Shown: one piece after another, positions 44,149 to 51,468 of the stretch | Position numbering within the stretch: position 1 is the first letter of the stretch | How the letters are laid out: every line of letters begins with the position of its first letter | Assembly: GCA_963801065.1 (NCBI GenBank) | Contig: CAWDDG010000009.1 | Location: 62,001-126,000 of the forward strand | Direction: 5' to 3' | Length of the DNA: 64,000 nt | Source: CAWDDG01 sp963801065 | GTDB taxonomy: Bacteria > Actinomycetota > Actinomycetes > Jiangellales > Jiangellaceae | Program-made: the position numbers and the translations under genes | The notes under the pieces: model-generated | Databases searched by the model: none | What the model saw: only the letters and a program-made list of their open reading frames with translations | Told to the model about the DNA's origin: nothing

Positions 44149-45807
44149 TTACATCCGGTCCGGTGCCGTCACGCCGAGCAGCCCGAGCCCGTTCGAGATC
44201 ACGACCCGGGTCGCCTCGACCAGCCAGAGCCGAGCTCGGTGCGTGTCGGTCGGCTCCTCGTCGCCGAGCGGGAGCACCCGGCATTCGTCGTAGAACTTGT
44301 GGAACGTCGCCGCAAGGTCCTCGAGGTACCGCGCGACGCGGTGCGGCTCCCGGAGCTCGGCTGCTGTGGCGACGATCCGCGGGAACTCGCCGAGCTCGCC
44401 GAGGAGCGCGGACTCGCGCTCGTGGTCGAGCAGGTCGGGGTGGAGTTCGCCCCGATCGATGCCAAGCTCGCCGGCGTTGCGCTCGATCGAGGCCAGCCGG
44501 GCGTGGGCGTACTGGACGTAGAAGACCGGATTGTCGTTGCTCCTCTTTGCCCACAGGTCGAGGTCGATGTCGATCGTCGAGTCGGACGAGTAGCGGGCGA
44601 GTGCGTAACGAGCCCCATCGACGCCGATCGCGTCGACCAGGTCGTCGAGCGTGACGACAGTGCCCGCACGCTTGCTCATCTTCATCGGCAGGCCTTCACG
44701 GACGAGGCTGACCAACTGGCCGATGAGGATCTCGAGGTTGCGGCCCGGCTCGTCGCCGAAGGCCCTGCACATGGCCATCATGCGGCCGACGTAACCGTGA
44801 TGGTCGGCGCCGAGCATGATGACAACGCGGTCGAAGCCGCGCTCCCGCTTGTTGAGGTAGTAGGCGATGTCTCCGGAGATGTACGCCGGCTGGCCGTCCT
44901 GTCTGATGACGACGCGGTCCTTGTCGTCGCCGAACGCGGTGGACCGCAGCCAGAGGGCGCCGTCCTTCTCATAGATGTGGCCGAGTTCGCGCAGGCGGTT
45001 GACGGCACGCTCGACCGCGCCGCTCTGGTGCAGGGTGTCCTCGTGGAAGTAGACGTCGAAGTCGACGCCGAAGTCGTGGAGCGTCCTCTTGATCTCCGCG
45101 AACATGAGCTCGACGCCTACGCGCCGGAAGACTTCTTGCGCCTCGGCATCAGGCAGGTCGAGCACGGACGGGTTCTGCGCGACGACCTGGTCGGCGATCT
45201 CACCGATGTACGTCCCGCCGTAGCCGTCCTCCGGTGCGGGCGCGCCCTTGGCCCTGGCCAGGAGTGAGTGCGCGAAGCGGTCGACCTGAGCACCGTGGTC
45301 GTTGAAGTAGTACTCGCGCGTGACGTCGGCTCCGCACGCAGTGAGGATGCGACCGAGGGCGTCACCGACCGCGGCCCAGCGGGTCCCGCCCAAGTGGATC
45401 GGGCCGGTGGGGTTGGCCGAGACGAACTCGAGGTTCACCCGCTCGCCGGCGAGCGAGTCGTTGTGGCCGTACCGCTCGCCGGACTCGACGACCGTCCGCG
45501 CCAGCTCGCCCTGAGCCGCGGCGTCGAAGGTGATGTTGAGAAAGCCCGGCCCCGCGACGTCGATCGTGGCGACACCGGGGACCTCGCGCAGGCGGGTGGC
45601 GAGCCGTTCGGCCAGAGCCCGCGGGTTCGTGCCGGCCTTCTTGGCCAGTTGGAGCGCGACGTTCGTCGAGTAGTCGCCGTGGTCGCGGTTGCGCGGCCGC
45701 TCGATGGTCACATGGTTCGGCACGCCGTCGGCGAGTGTCACCTCGCCGGCGTCGACCGCGGCCATGAGAACGTCACGGACCGCCGCGGAGAGCTGCTCGG
45801 GGGTCAC
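44149..45807 (-). CDS. argS: Arginyl-tRNA synthetase
   Basis: 552 residues, class I. The HIGH-type motif is SANPTGPIHLGG, the KMSK-type motif MKMSKRAGTVV, and the N-terminal additional domain and C-terminal DALR domain are present, ending GLLGVTAPDRM. GTG 45807 has a TACGCT box 6 nt upstream, so it is probably leaderless. A tRNA-Arg gene lies about 400 nt upstream on the opposite strand. Confidence 0.97.
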   Translation of the reverse strand: MTPEQLSAAVRDVLMAAVDAGEVTLADGVPNHVTIERPRNRDHGDYSTNVALQLAKKAGTNPRALAERLATRLREVPGVATIDVAGPGFLNITFDAAAQGELARTVVESGERYGHNDSLAGERVNLEFVSANPTGPIHLGGTRWAAVGDALGRILTACGADVTREYYFNDHGAQVDRFAHSLLARAKGAPAPEDGYGGTYIGEIADQVVAQNPSVLDLPDAEAQEVFRRVGVELMFAEIKRTLHDFGVDFDVYFHEDTLHQSGAVERAVNRLRELGHIYEKDGALWLRSTAFGDDKDRVVIRQDGQPAYISGDIAYYLNKRERGFDRVVIMLGADHHGYVGRMMAMCRAFGDEPGRNLEILIGQLVSLVREGLPMKMSKRAGTVVTLDDLVDAIGVDGARYALARYSSDSTIDIDLDLWAKRSNDNPVFYVQYAHARLASIERNAGELGIDRGELHPDLLDHERESALLGELGEFPRIVATAAELREPHRVARYLEDLAATFHKFYDECRVLPLGDEEPTDTHRARLWLVEATRVVISNGLGLLGVTAPDRM

Positions 45808-45813
45808 CGACCA

Positions 45814-45819
45814 AGCGTA
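45814..45819 (-). promoter_or_regulatory. -10 box of argS (leaderless)
   Basis: TACGCT on the minus strand, 6 nt upstream of GTG 45807. Confidence 0.5.
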
Positions 45820-45852
45820 TCGGCGCGCTCTTCCTCACGAGCGCTGGGATCG

Positions 45853-46035
45853 TCAGGGGCCGATCTCCTTACGGCCGGCGCCCCGGAGCCGGCGGCGCTG
45901 CGAGGGGTCGAGCATCAGATATCCCGCCACGGGCACACCGATGATCAGGAGTAGGGCTATCCAGTTCGGGAGCAGGATCCACAAGAAGATCGCCGCGGCC
46001 GCTCCTCCGACGAGGTACTTCGTTCCTGTCGACAT
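45853..46035 (-). CDS. Small two-helix membrane protein
   Basis: 60 residues with two hydrophobic helices (YLVGGAAAAIFLWILLP and IALLLIIGVPVAGYLML) and a basic C-terminus (SQRRRLRGAGRKE). This fits small actinobacterial hypothetical membrane proteins. Function unknown. It lies between argS and the tRNA-Arg gene, 45 nt upstream of the argS start. Confidence 0.7.
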   Translation of the reverse strand: MSTGTKYLVGGAAAAIFLWILLPNWIALLLIIGVPVAGYLMLDPSQRRRLRGAGRKEIGP

Positions 46036-46196
46036 TCGTCACCAACCTTCGAGCCGGGCGGACCCCGGCTACCTCCATTGTCCGCCCTCGGGCCGGATTC
46101 CGCCTCGGGACCATCCCTGAGGTGTCCCCCATCTCGACCCGCCGGGGGTCCCGAGGACCTGGCTGCAGGCAATCGGGCCGTATCCTCGCCGGCTGG

Positions 46197-46202
46197 TATT
46201 CT
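46197..46202 (+). promoter_or_regulatory. -10 box of the tRNA-Arg gene
   Basis: TATTCT sits 13 nt before the tRNA 5' end, giving a short 5' leader. No convincing -35 box is seen. Confidence 0.4.
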
Positions 46203-46215
46203 CAGGCCGCCTCGA

Positions 46216-46287
46216 GCCCCCGTAGCTCAGGGGATAGAGCACCGCCCTCCGGAGGCGGGTGCGCAGGTTCGAATCCTGCCGGGGGCG
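46216..46287 (+). tRNA. tRNA-Arg (anticodon CCG)
   Basis: A 72-nt cloverleaf folds well: acceptor GCCCCCG/CGGGGGC, D stem GCTC/GAGC, anticodon stem CCGCC/GGCGG with loop CTCCGGA (anticodon CCG, reading CGG) and T arm GCAGG-TTCGAAT-CCTGC. The discriminator is G and CCA is not encoded. It stands beside argS, on the opposite strand, at the border of the accessory stretch that follows. Confidence 0.95.
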
Positions 46288-46427
46288 CATTTTGTGATGT
46301 CGCTTTGTGACACCTGATGTTGCTCATGCTTGATGTGCGGGCGGGCCACGGCGGCCGCACGGGCCCTCGATCGACGACTCGACTCGTTTCCTGGTCTTGC
46401 GGCGCGCATGTGTGCTGGGGTGGCCTG

Positions 46428-47462
46428 GTGGATGCGGTGGACCTCACCCGACGCTTCGCTCTTGGCGGTGCCGCGAGACTGTCGGACGGGCCGGTCGCGC
46501 GGGGCAAGCAGGGCGTCGTGTGGCGGCTGGAGACGGCAGACGGCAGCTGGGCGGTCAAGGTGCCGTTCCACCAGTCCGGTGAGGACGACGTGCGTGTGGC
46601 GACCGCGTTCCAGGAGGCGGCCCATACGGCCGGTGTACCGACGCCGCAGGTGCGGCGCACCACGGAGGGATGCGTGTTCGCCACCGTGGAAGGCAGGCAG
46701 GTCAGGGTGTACGAGTGGGTCGATCTGCTTGCCCCCGACCCCGGTCTCGACCCGGCGCTGGTGGGCGCGGTCGTGGCCGCCATTCACCGGGTCTCAGTCA
46801 CTGACCTGGGCTCATTGGACCCGTGGAATCACGAACCGGTCGGTGCCGATCGCTGGGACCAGTTGGTCGAGCAGCTTCTGGAAGCGGGGGCGCCGTTCGC
46901 CGGCCGGTTGGCCGATCTGCGTGATGAGCTGGTCGCGTTGGAGTCCTGGATCGAGCCGCCGCAGATGCTGCGGACCTGCCACCGGGACCTGTGGGCCGAC
47001 AACGTCCTGCCGACCGCGGACGGCGGAGTGTGCGTCATCGACTGGGAGGACAGCGGGCCGGCTGATCCGAGCCAGGAGCTCGGGTGTGTGCTCTTCGAGT
47101 TCGCCCGCACCGACCCGGGGCGGGCCCGCGCACTGACCAACGCCTATGGGGAGGCCGGTGGGCCGGCGACAGTGAATCGGCGCGGACACTTCTCGATGCT
47201 CATCGCGCAACTCGGGCACATCACCGAAGTCGCCGCCACCGACTGGCTGAAGCCCAACCCTCGCTCCCCTGACCGTGCCGACTCCGCCGCCTGGATCGGC
47301 GAGGGTCTCGACGAACCGCACACCCGCGAGCTGCTCGACACCCTATTGGGGTGGGTGTGCGGGGGCGCCACGCCGCCATGGCAGCCGGGGTCCGTGCTCG
47401 ACGTGGATGACTTATCCCGAGCCCGAGCCCGCCAAGGCGCCGCCGGCAACGGGCGCGACTAA
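46428..47462 (+). CDS. Aminoglycoside-phosphotransferase-like kinase (APH family)
   Basis: About 344 residues. A kinase-like fold is marked by VWRLETADGSWAVKVPF (the ATP Lys), the catalytic loop CHRDLWADNVLPT and the metal-binding VCVIDWEDSGPADPS. Such enzymes phosphorylate small molecules (drugs, sugars, homoserine, choline); the substrate is not evident. GTG 46428 is preferred; an open frame from 46317 overlaps the tRNA flank. It is the first gene after tRNA-Arg and lacks a partner gene, so it is an accessory kinase, possibly resistance-related. Confidence 0.8.
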   Translation: MDAVDLTRRFALGGAARLSDGPVARGKQGVVWRLETADGSWAVKVPFHQSGEDDVRVATAFQEAAHTAGVPTPQVRRTTEGCVFATVEGRQVRVYEWVDLLAPDPGLDPALVGAVVAAIHRVSVTDLGSLDPWNHEPVGADRWDQLVEQLLEAGAPFAGRLADLRDELVALESWIEPPQMLRTCHRDLWADNVLPTADGGVCVIDWEDSGPADPSQELGCVLFEFARTDPGRARALTNAYGEAGGPATVNRRGHFSMLIAQLGHITEVAATDWLKPNPRSPDRADSAAWIGEGLDEPHTRELLDTLLGWVCGGATPPWQPGSVLDVDDLSRARARQGAAGNGRD

Positions 47463-47645
47463 CCGTGCGACAGCTGTGGCCGACGCACGCATCGGCCGCG
47501 AATGGTGCGCGGCCGTGCCGAGTTCGGTGCGTCCGCCTTACCCACCACCTGCAGCCTTCTCTCAATCCGGCCTGGTGAAAGCCTGCCGCCCATTTTTCGC
47601 TGCACGGGCTGCCTGATGAACGCCGTTACGGGCTCTTACCGCCCG

Positions 47646-48428
47646 TTAGAAGCGCACTTTGCTTGGTCGGCTCATGGCTCGTGGTTCGGACCGACCTTGA
47701 GCAGACGCCCCCGTCCTGTGCCTTGCCCGTGCCGTTCGAGGCTTACCGCTAACGGCAGGCTCTGGGGGGATGAAGTCAGCGAACGGGCTCGTGCGGAACC
47801 AGCTCCGGAACTGGCGGGTGAGCCGCGGCGGGCCGATGAGGTCGACACGGCCTTCCCGGATCGCGGCCGGGTAGCCCAGTCGCTTCAGGTGCAGGTCGAT
47901 GAGTGTCGTCGTGTCGGTCCGGCACACGATGTCCTCGACATACCCACTGGGGCGCGTGCACAGCTCCGGCTGCGGGCGCCGCAGAATCAGCCAGTAGCCG
48001 ACCGCGGGTCGGTCGCGCAACTCGAACCGGACCACAGTGGTCTGCGCTGGGATCCGGTCGACGTCGATGAGCTTCAAGGTGGCCCAAAGCACGTATGCGG
48101 GATCCACGTGGCGAGGCTCGATCTCGAGCCAATGGGCACCCCACTGCCCCATCGCGTCCATGACCGTCCTCAGCGCCAGACCCATTTCGGTCAGCTCGTA
48201 CGTCGCGCCGCGGCCGGACGGGTTCACGATGCGCACCAGCACTCCGTGCCGCTCCAGCGCCTCGAGACGCTGAGCCAGCAACGCCGTCGAGATGCCCGGC
48301 GCCCCCTGCCGGATCTCGTTGAAGGTGCGGCAGCCGTTCAGCAGGTTGCGGACGATGATCGGTGTCCAGCGCTCCGCCAGCAGCTCGGAGCTACGGGCGA
48401 TCGGGCAGAACTGGCCGTAGTCGCGCAT
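47646..48428 (-). CDS. HxlR-family transcriptional regulator with long C-terminal domain
   Basis: 260 residues. The N-terminal winged helix is FCPIARSSELLAERWTPII, followed by NGCRTFNEIRQGAPGIST and LERHGVLVRIVNP, the HxlR pattern including the early Cys. A C-terminal domain of about 110 residues resembles the SCP2-like extension seen in some HxlR proteins. The last 35 residues are basic and disordered and may reflect a lost stop codon. It diverges from the decayed cupin and RidA genes, its likely former targets. Confidence 0.85.
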   Translation of the reverse strand: MRDYGQFCPIARSSELLAERWTPIIVRNLLNGCRTFNEIRQGAPGISTALLAQRLEALERHGVLVRIVNPSGRGATYELTEMGLALRTVMDAMGQWGAHWLEIEPRHVDPAYVLWATLKLIDVDRIPAQTTVVRFELRDRPAVGYWLILRRPQPELCTRPSGYVEDIVCRTDTTTLIDLHLKRLGYPAAIREGRVDLIGPPRLTRQFRSWFRTSPFADFIPPEPAVSGKPRTARARHRTGASAQGRSEPRAMSRPSKVRF

Positions 48429-48544
48429 CCCTCAAGCGTCACGCTCGTGTCTCGCGGTGGCAATTTCAGATTTTGATGTTGCCGGTGCACCGGATCGGCG
48501 GGAGCCTCAAACCGGTGAGCCGGCGTCGTACCGACCTTCCATGG

Positions 48545-49012
48545 ATGGTGGTGGGCAGCATGATTCTGCCGGGACAGGCACATGTGGTGACGTTGGGACA
48601 AGGACGCACCGTGGCCTCGGCGTCGCGCAGATGCGGGTGCTCGCCAGTGGCGACGCCACACACGGCGGCGCCTTCGCATTGACGGAGTTCTCGGGCACCG
48701 GCGAGGGAGCCTGGACGGTCCCACACCTGCATCGCAGCTTCGAGGAGTCGTTCTTCATACTGGACGGCCTGTTCACGTTCACCGTGGGCGAGGAAGCCAT
48801 CGCGGCGAGCCCAGGAATGTACATCCTCGTCCCGCGGGGCACCTCACACACGATCAGCGCAGCAGCAGGCGGAGGCCGGTTCCTTACCCTGATGGTGCCT
48901 GGTGGGCTCGAGGAGATGTTCTTCGAGCTCGGACGGCTGCCGCAGAACGCGATCCGAGACCCGGCTGCGCGCGCGGGCGATCTCGGCCCGCTACGACTCG
49001 ATCCCGGTGTAG
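48545..49012 (+). pseudogene. Decayed cupin-domain gene (two frameshifts)
   Basis: The start MVVGSMILPGQAHVVTLGQG is in one frame. One base is missing near 48615, after which another frame continues LGVAQMRVLASGDATHGGAF, PHLHRSFEESFFILDGLFTF (metal-ligand HLH...E) and GMYILVPRGTSHTI. Near 48965 the frame shifts again and ends ARAISARYDSIPV with TAG at 49010-49012. Read across frames it is a typical 150-residue single-cupin protein. As it stands it cannot make the whole protein. Its stop is 3 nt before the RidA start, so the two were once an operon. Confidence 0.75.
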
Positions 49013-49014
49013 GC

Positions 49015-49475
49015 ATGACACCCGAAGCGACCCCTCGAGCGCGACGGCGTCTTGCTGCCAACGCGGCATCCACCCGTCGCTACCTACGTCATGGCAGCGC
49101 GGACCGGGTCACTGCTCTCCGTGTCCGGTCAAGGTGCCTTCGACGGTGGCGGCCCCATCCACACCGGTCGGCTGGGCGAAGAGCTCTCGACGGCGTAGGC
49201 GCCGTGGCGGCAGGAACGGTGATGCTGAACCTGTTGGCCACTGTGAGGGTCGAGGTGGCCGACCTGTCCCGTGTCACGCGCTTCGTGAAAGTGGTGGTCT
49301 TCGTCAACTCGGCTCCGGACTCTCGGGAACAACACGGCGTCGCCAACGGCGCGACCGATCTGCTGGTCCGTGCCTTCGGCGACCGCATCGGTCGGCCCGG
49401 TGCGCTGTCGGGGTGGCTGCACTGCGGCTCGGGTTCGCCGTGGAGATCGAGGCCGTCGTCGAGGTGGCCGCATGA
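49015..49475 (+). pseudogene. Decayed RidA/YjgF-family gene (three frameshifts)
   Basis: The start is MTPEAT; an extra base near 49033 moves the frame to LERDGVLLPTRHPPVATYVM and SLLSVSGQGAFDGGGPIHTG, which hits TAG near 49198. A third segment continues VMLNLLATVRVEVADLSRVT and FVKVVVFVNSAPDSREQHGV, and a last shift near 49400 gives VGVAALRLGFAVEIEAVVEV and TGA at 49475. RidA proteins hydrolyse reactive enamines/imines. Protein-level similarity is well kept despite at least three indels, so decay is recent or the sequence has errors. Confidence 0.75.
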
Positions 49476-49638
49476 ACAACCCAGCTGGACGGTGTGGCGG
49501 AGGAGCCGCCGTCGGACCGGTGTGTTCCTGGGGCCGCTGCGCAGCGGACCCAAGCCGTTGGCAATGAGGACGCAGGCGCATGTCCCTGACCGTGCTAGGG
49601 TCGTGCCGGTTGCATGAGTATTTCCTCGTACGTTCTTG

Positions 49639-49672
49639 AACGCCCGCGGATTGTTACTCCGCCGGCGTTTTT
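49639..49672 (+). terminator. Terminator-like hairpin in the leader of the cold-shock gene
   Basis: AACGCCCGCGGA (49639-49650) and TCCGCCGGCGTT (49658-49669) form a stem with one C-C mismatch and a 7-nt loop, followed by TTT CC TTT. It lies 119 nt before the cold-shock ATG, inside the 312-nt gap 49476-49787. It could end upstream transcription or act as an attenuator or thermosensor in the cold-shock leader. The rest of the gap holds no gene I can support. Confidence 0.5.
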
Positions 49673-49787
49673 CCTTTCTGTGGACCTCGAGCATCGGTGT
49701 CCGGATGTGGGGAGAGACGACCACCGCGGCAGCCCGGGATCGGCAATCGAGCTGGCCCCGTACCCGCACCACAGAAGGAGCAAGACA

Positions 49788-49991
49788 ATGGCTCAGGGCA
49801 CAGTGAAATGGTTCAACGGCGAGAAGGGCTTCGGCTTCATCGCGCAGGACGGCGGCGGCGCCGACGTTTTCGTGCACTACTCGGCCATCGCGGCTGAGGG
49901 CTATCGCTCTCTGGACGAGAACCAGCGCGTGGAGTTCGAAATCACTCAGGGCCAGAAGGGCCCGCAGGCTGAAAACGTGCGCCCAGTCTGA
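49788..49991 (+). CDS. Cold-shock protein (CspA family)
   Basis: 67 residues with RNP1 KGFGFI (GEKGFGFIAQ) and RNP2 VFVHYSAI, starting MAQGTVKWFNGEKG. It binds single-stranded RNA and DNA and acts as an RNA chaperone. AGAAGGAG lies 10 nt before the ATG. A long leader containing a terminator-like hairpin precedes it, and a strong terminator follows 26 nt after the stop, so it is a single-gene unit. Confidence 0.96.
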   Translation: MAQGTVKWFNGEKGFGFIAQDGGGADVFVHYSAIAAEGYRSLDENQRVEFEITQGQKGPQAENVRPV

Positions 49992-50017
49992 GCTCACCAC
50001 GGCCGCCGGTTCCCCAC

Positions 50018-50046
50018 AGAGACCCCACCGTCTTGGTGGGGTCTCT
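50018..50046 (+). terminator. Intrinsic terminator of the cold-shock gene
   Basis: A perfect 12-bp stem, AGAGACCCCACC / GGTGGGGTCTCT, with loop GTCTT. There is no T-run, as is common in actinobacterial terminators. Confidence 0.8.
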
Positions 50047-50237
50047 GCCGTTGTTCACAGGTGAGCAGTGCTCGGGTCGTCGACCACCAGCACACAACCA
50101 CAGCTCGCCTGGATCGTGGCACCCGGTGACGATCAACTTTCGGCACCGGAGATCACGTAGCGACGCGCCGGGCCTTGAGAGGCTGTCGCACACACCTGAC
50201 GGGTTCATGATCGCCGCAAGATCCTCGGGTGGGCAGA

Positions 50238-50326
50238 TTGGCACGCTCAGCAGTTGCCAATGGCACGCTCAGCCGTTGCTCCAGCGCCCGACTTGTCACC
50301 GTATGTGGAGTGGTCCAGCGTGCCAA
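50238..50326. repeat. 22-bp tandem repeat with inverted copy (possible IS end or MITE)
   Basis: TTGGCACGCTCAGC at 50238 recurs 22 bp later as ATGGCACGCTCAGC, each followed by a GTTGC block. An inverted AGCGTGCCAA lies at 50317-50326, closing an 89-bp unit. Multiple 22-bp direct repeats near the tips are a feature of IS21-type elements. It sits in the 511-nt gap 49992-50502, where no gene is convincing apart from the terminator at its left end and a promoter at its right end. Confidence 0.5.
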
Positions 50327-50490
50327 AGGGCCTCGAGAGGCAACACCAGGCCGGACACCCGGGCCAGGATGTCGCGCTCGCCTTCCCGCCGCGGGTGATC
50401 TTGCCGGCGACCCGAGGGGCGCGACGAGGCCAGCGGTTGTCGGAGCACAGTGACAACGGCCACCGGAGAGTCATGTCGGGCGAACCGGGG

Positions 50491-50496
50491 TAGCAG
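50491..50496 (+). promoter_or_regulatory. -10 box of the oxidoreductase/GH13 operon (leaderless)
   Basis: TAGCAG lies 6 nt before GTG 50503. Confidence 0.4.
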
Positions 50497-50502
50497 GCCC
50501 GT

Positions 50503-51468
50503 GTGACTGTCATCGGGTTCCACGCGTCCCACGAGCAGGTCCGTCCGGCGGAGTTGCTGCGCGCCGTCGTCGCGGCCGAGCGGGCAGGCTTCGCCGCGGC
50601 GATGTGCTCGGACCACTTCTCGCCATGGAGTGCACGGCAGGGACACTCCGGGTTCGCGTGGTCCTGGCTCGGTGCCGCCCTTGCCTCGACGCAGCTCCCG
50701 TTCGGCGTGGTCAATGCCCCAGGCCAGCGCTACCATCCGGCGATCATCGCCCAGGCGGCCGCCACGCTCGCGTCGATGTTTCCTGACCGGTTCTGGGTCG
50801 CGCTCGGCACGGGCGAGGCGTCCAACGAGCACATCACCGGCGACGGCTGGCCGCGCAAGGACGTCCGCACGGCCCGCCTACGCGAATGCGTCGATGTCCT
50901 CCGTGCCCTCCTGGACGGCGAGGAGGTCAGTCACGACGGCCTCGTCACGGTGGACCGGGCCCGTATCTGGACGCTTCCCGACGAGCCGCCGATGCTGCTC
51001 GGCGCCGCGGTCAGCGTCGAGACCGCAAGAACCGTCGCGGAGTGGGCCGACGGCCTCATCACCGTCGGCCAGCCGCACGACCACCTCCAGCGCATGATCG
51101 AGGCGTACCGCGACGCAGGCGGTCGCGGACGTCTGGTCCTGCAGGTCCACCTGTCCTGGGCTCCGGACGAGGACAAGGCTCTCGAGATCGCCCACGAGCA
51201 GTGGCGCACCAACGTCTTCCCGCCGCCCGTGTGCTGGGACCTCGACACCGTCGAGCTGTTCGACGCCGTCAGCGAGCACGTCCCACCCGAGGCGATACGC
51301 CGGCACGTTCAGGTCTCCAGCGACCTCGGCCGGCACGCGGCCTGGCTGCACGAGTTGGCGACCATCGGGTTCGACGAGCTGTACCTGCACCACGTCGGTC
51401 GGGACCAGGCCGAGTTCATCGACGCATTCGGCGGGCACGTCCTGCCCCAACTTGAGGAGACAGGGTGA
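50503..51468 (+). CDS. LLM-class oxidoreductase, TIGR03885-like (probably not F420-dependent)
   Basis: 321 residues of the luciferase-like family. Features are IGFHASHEQVRPAELLRAV, MCSDHFSPWSARQGHSGFAW, GTGEASNEHITGDGWP and ITVGQPHDHLQRMIEAY. The N-terminal pattern matches the subfamily described as probable non-F420 flavin oxidoreductases that sit beside trehalose-synthase-like genes. GTG 50503 has a -10 box 6 nt upstream. It overlaps the GH13 gene by 4 nt (GTGA), so the two are translated together. The shared substrate is unknown. Confidence 0.85.
   Translation: MTVIGFHASHEQVRPAELLRAVVAAERAGFAAAMCSDHFSPWSARQGHSGFAWSWLGAALASTQLPFGVVNAPGQRYHPAIIAQAAATLASMFPDRFWVALGTGEASNEHITGDGWPRKDVRTARLRECVDVLRALLDGEEVSHDGLVTVDRARIWTLPDEPPMLLGAAVSVETARTVAEWADGLITVGQPHDHLQRMIEAYRDAGGRGRLVLQVHLSWAPDEDKALEIAHEQWRTNVFPPPVCWDLDTVELFDAVSEHVPPEAIRRHVQVSSDLGRHAAWLHELATIGFDELYLHHVGRDQAEFIDAFGGHVLPQLEETG

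Noticed and set aside
46288..50502. Genomic island integrated at tRNA-Arg
   Set aside because: I found no integrase and no repeat of the tRNA 3' end within the window, so only accessory character is claimed.
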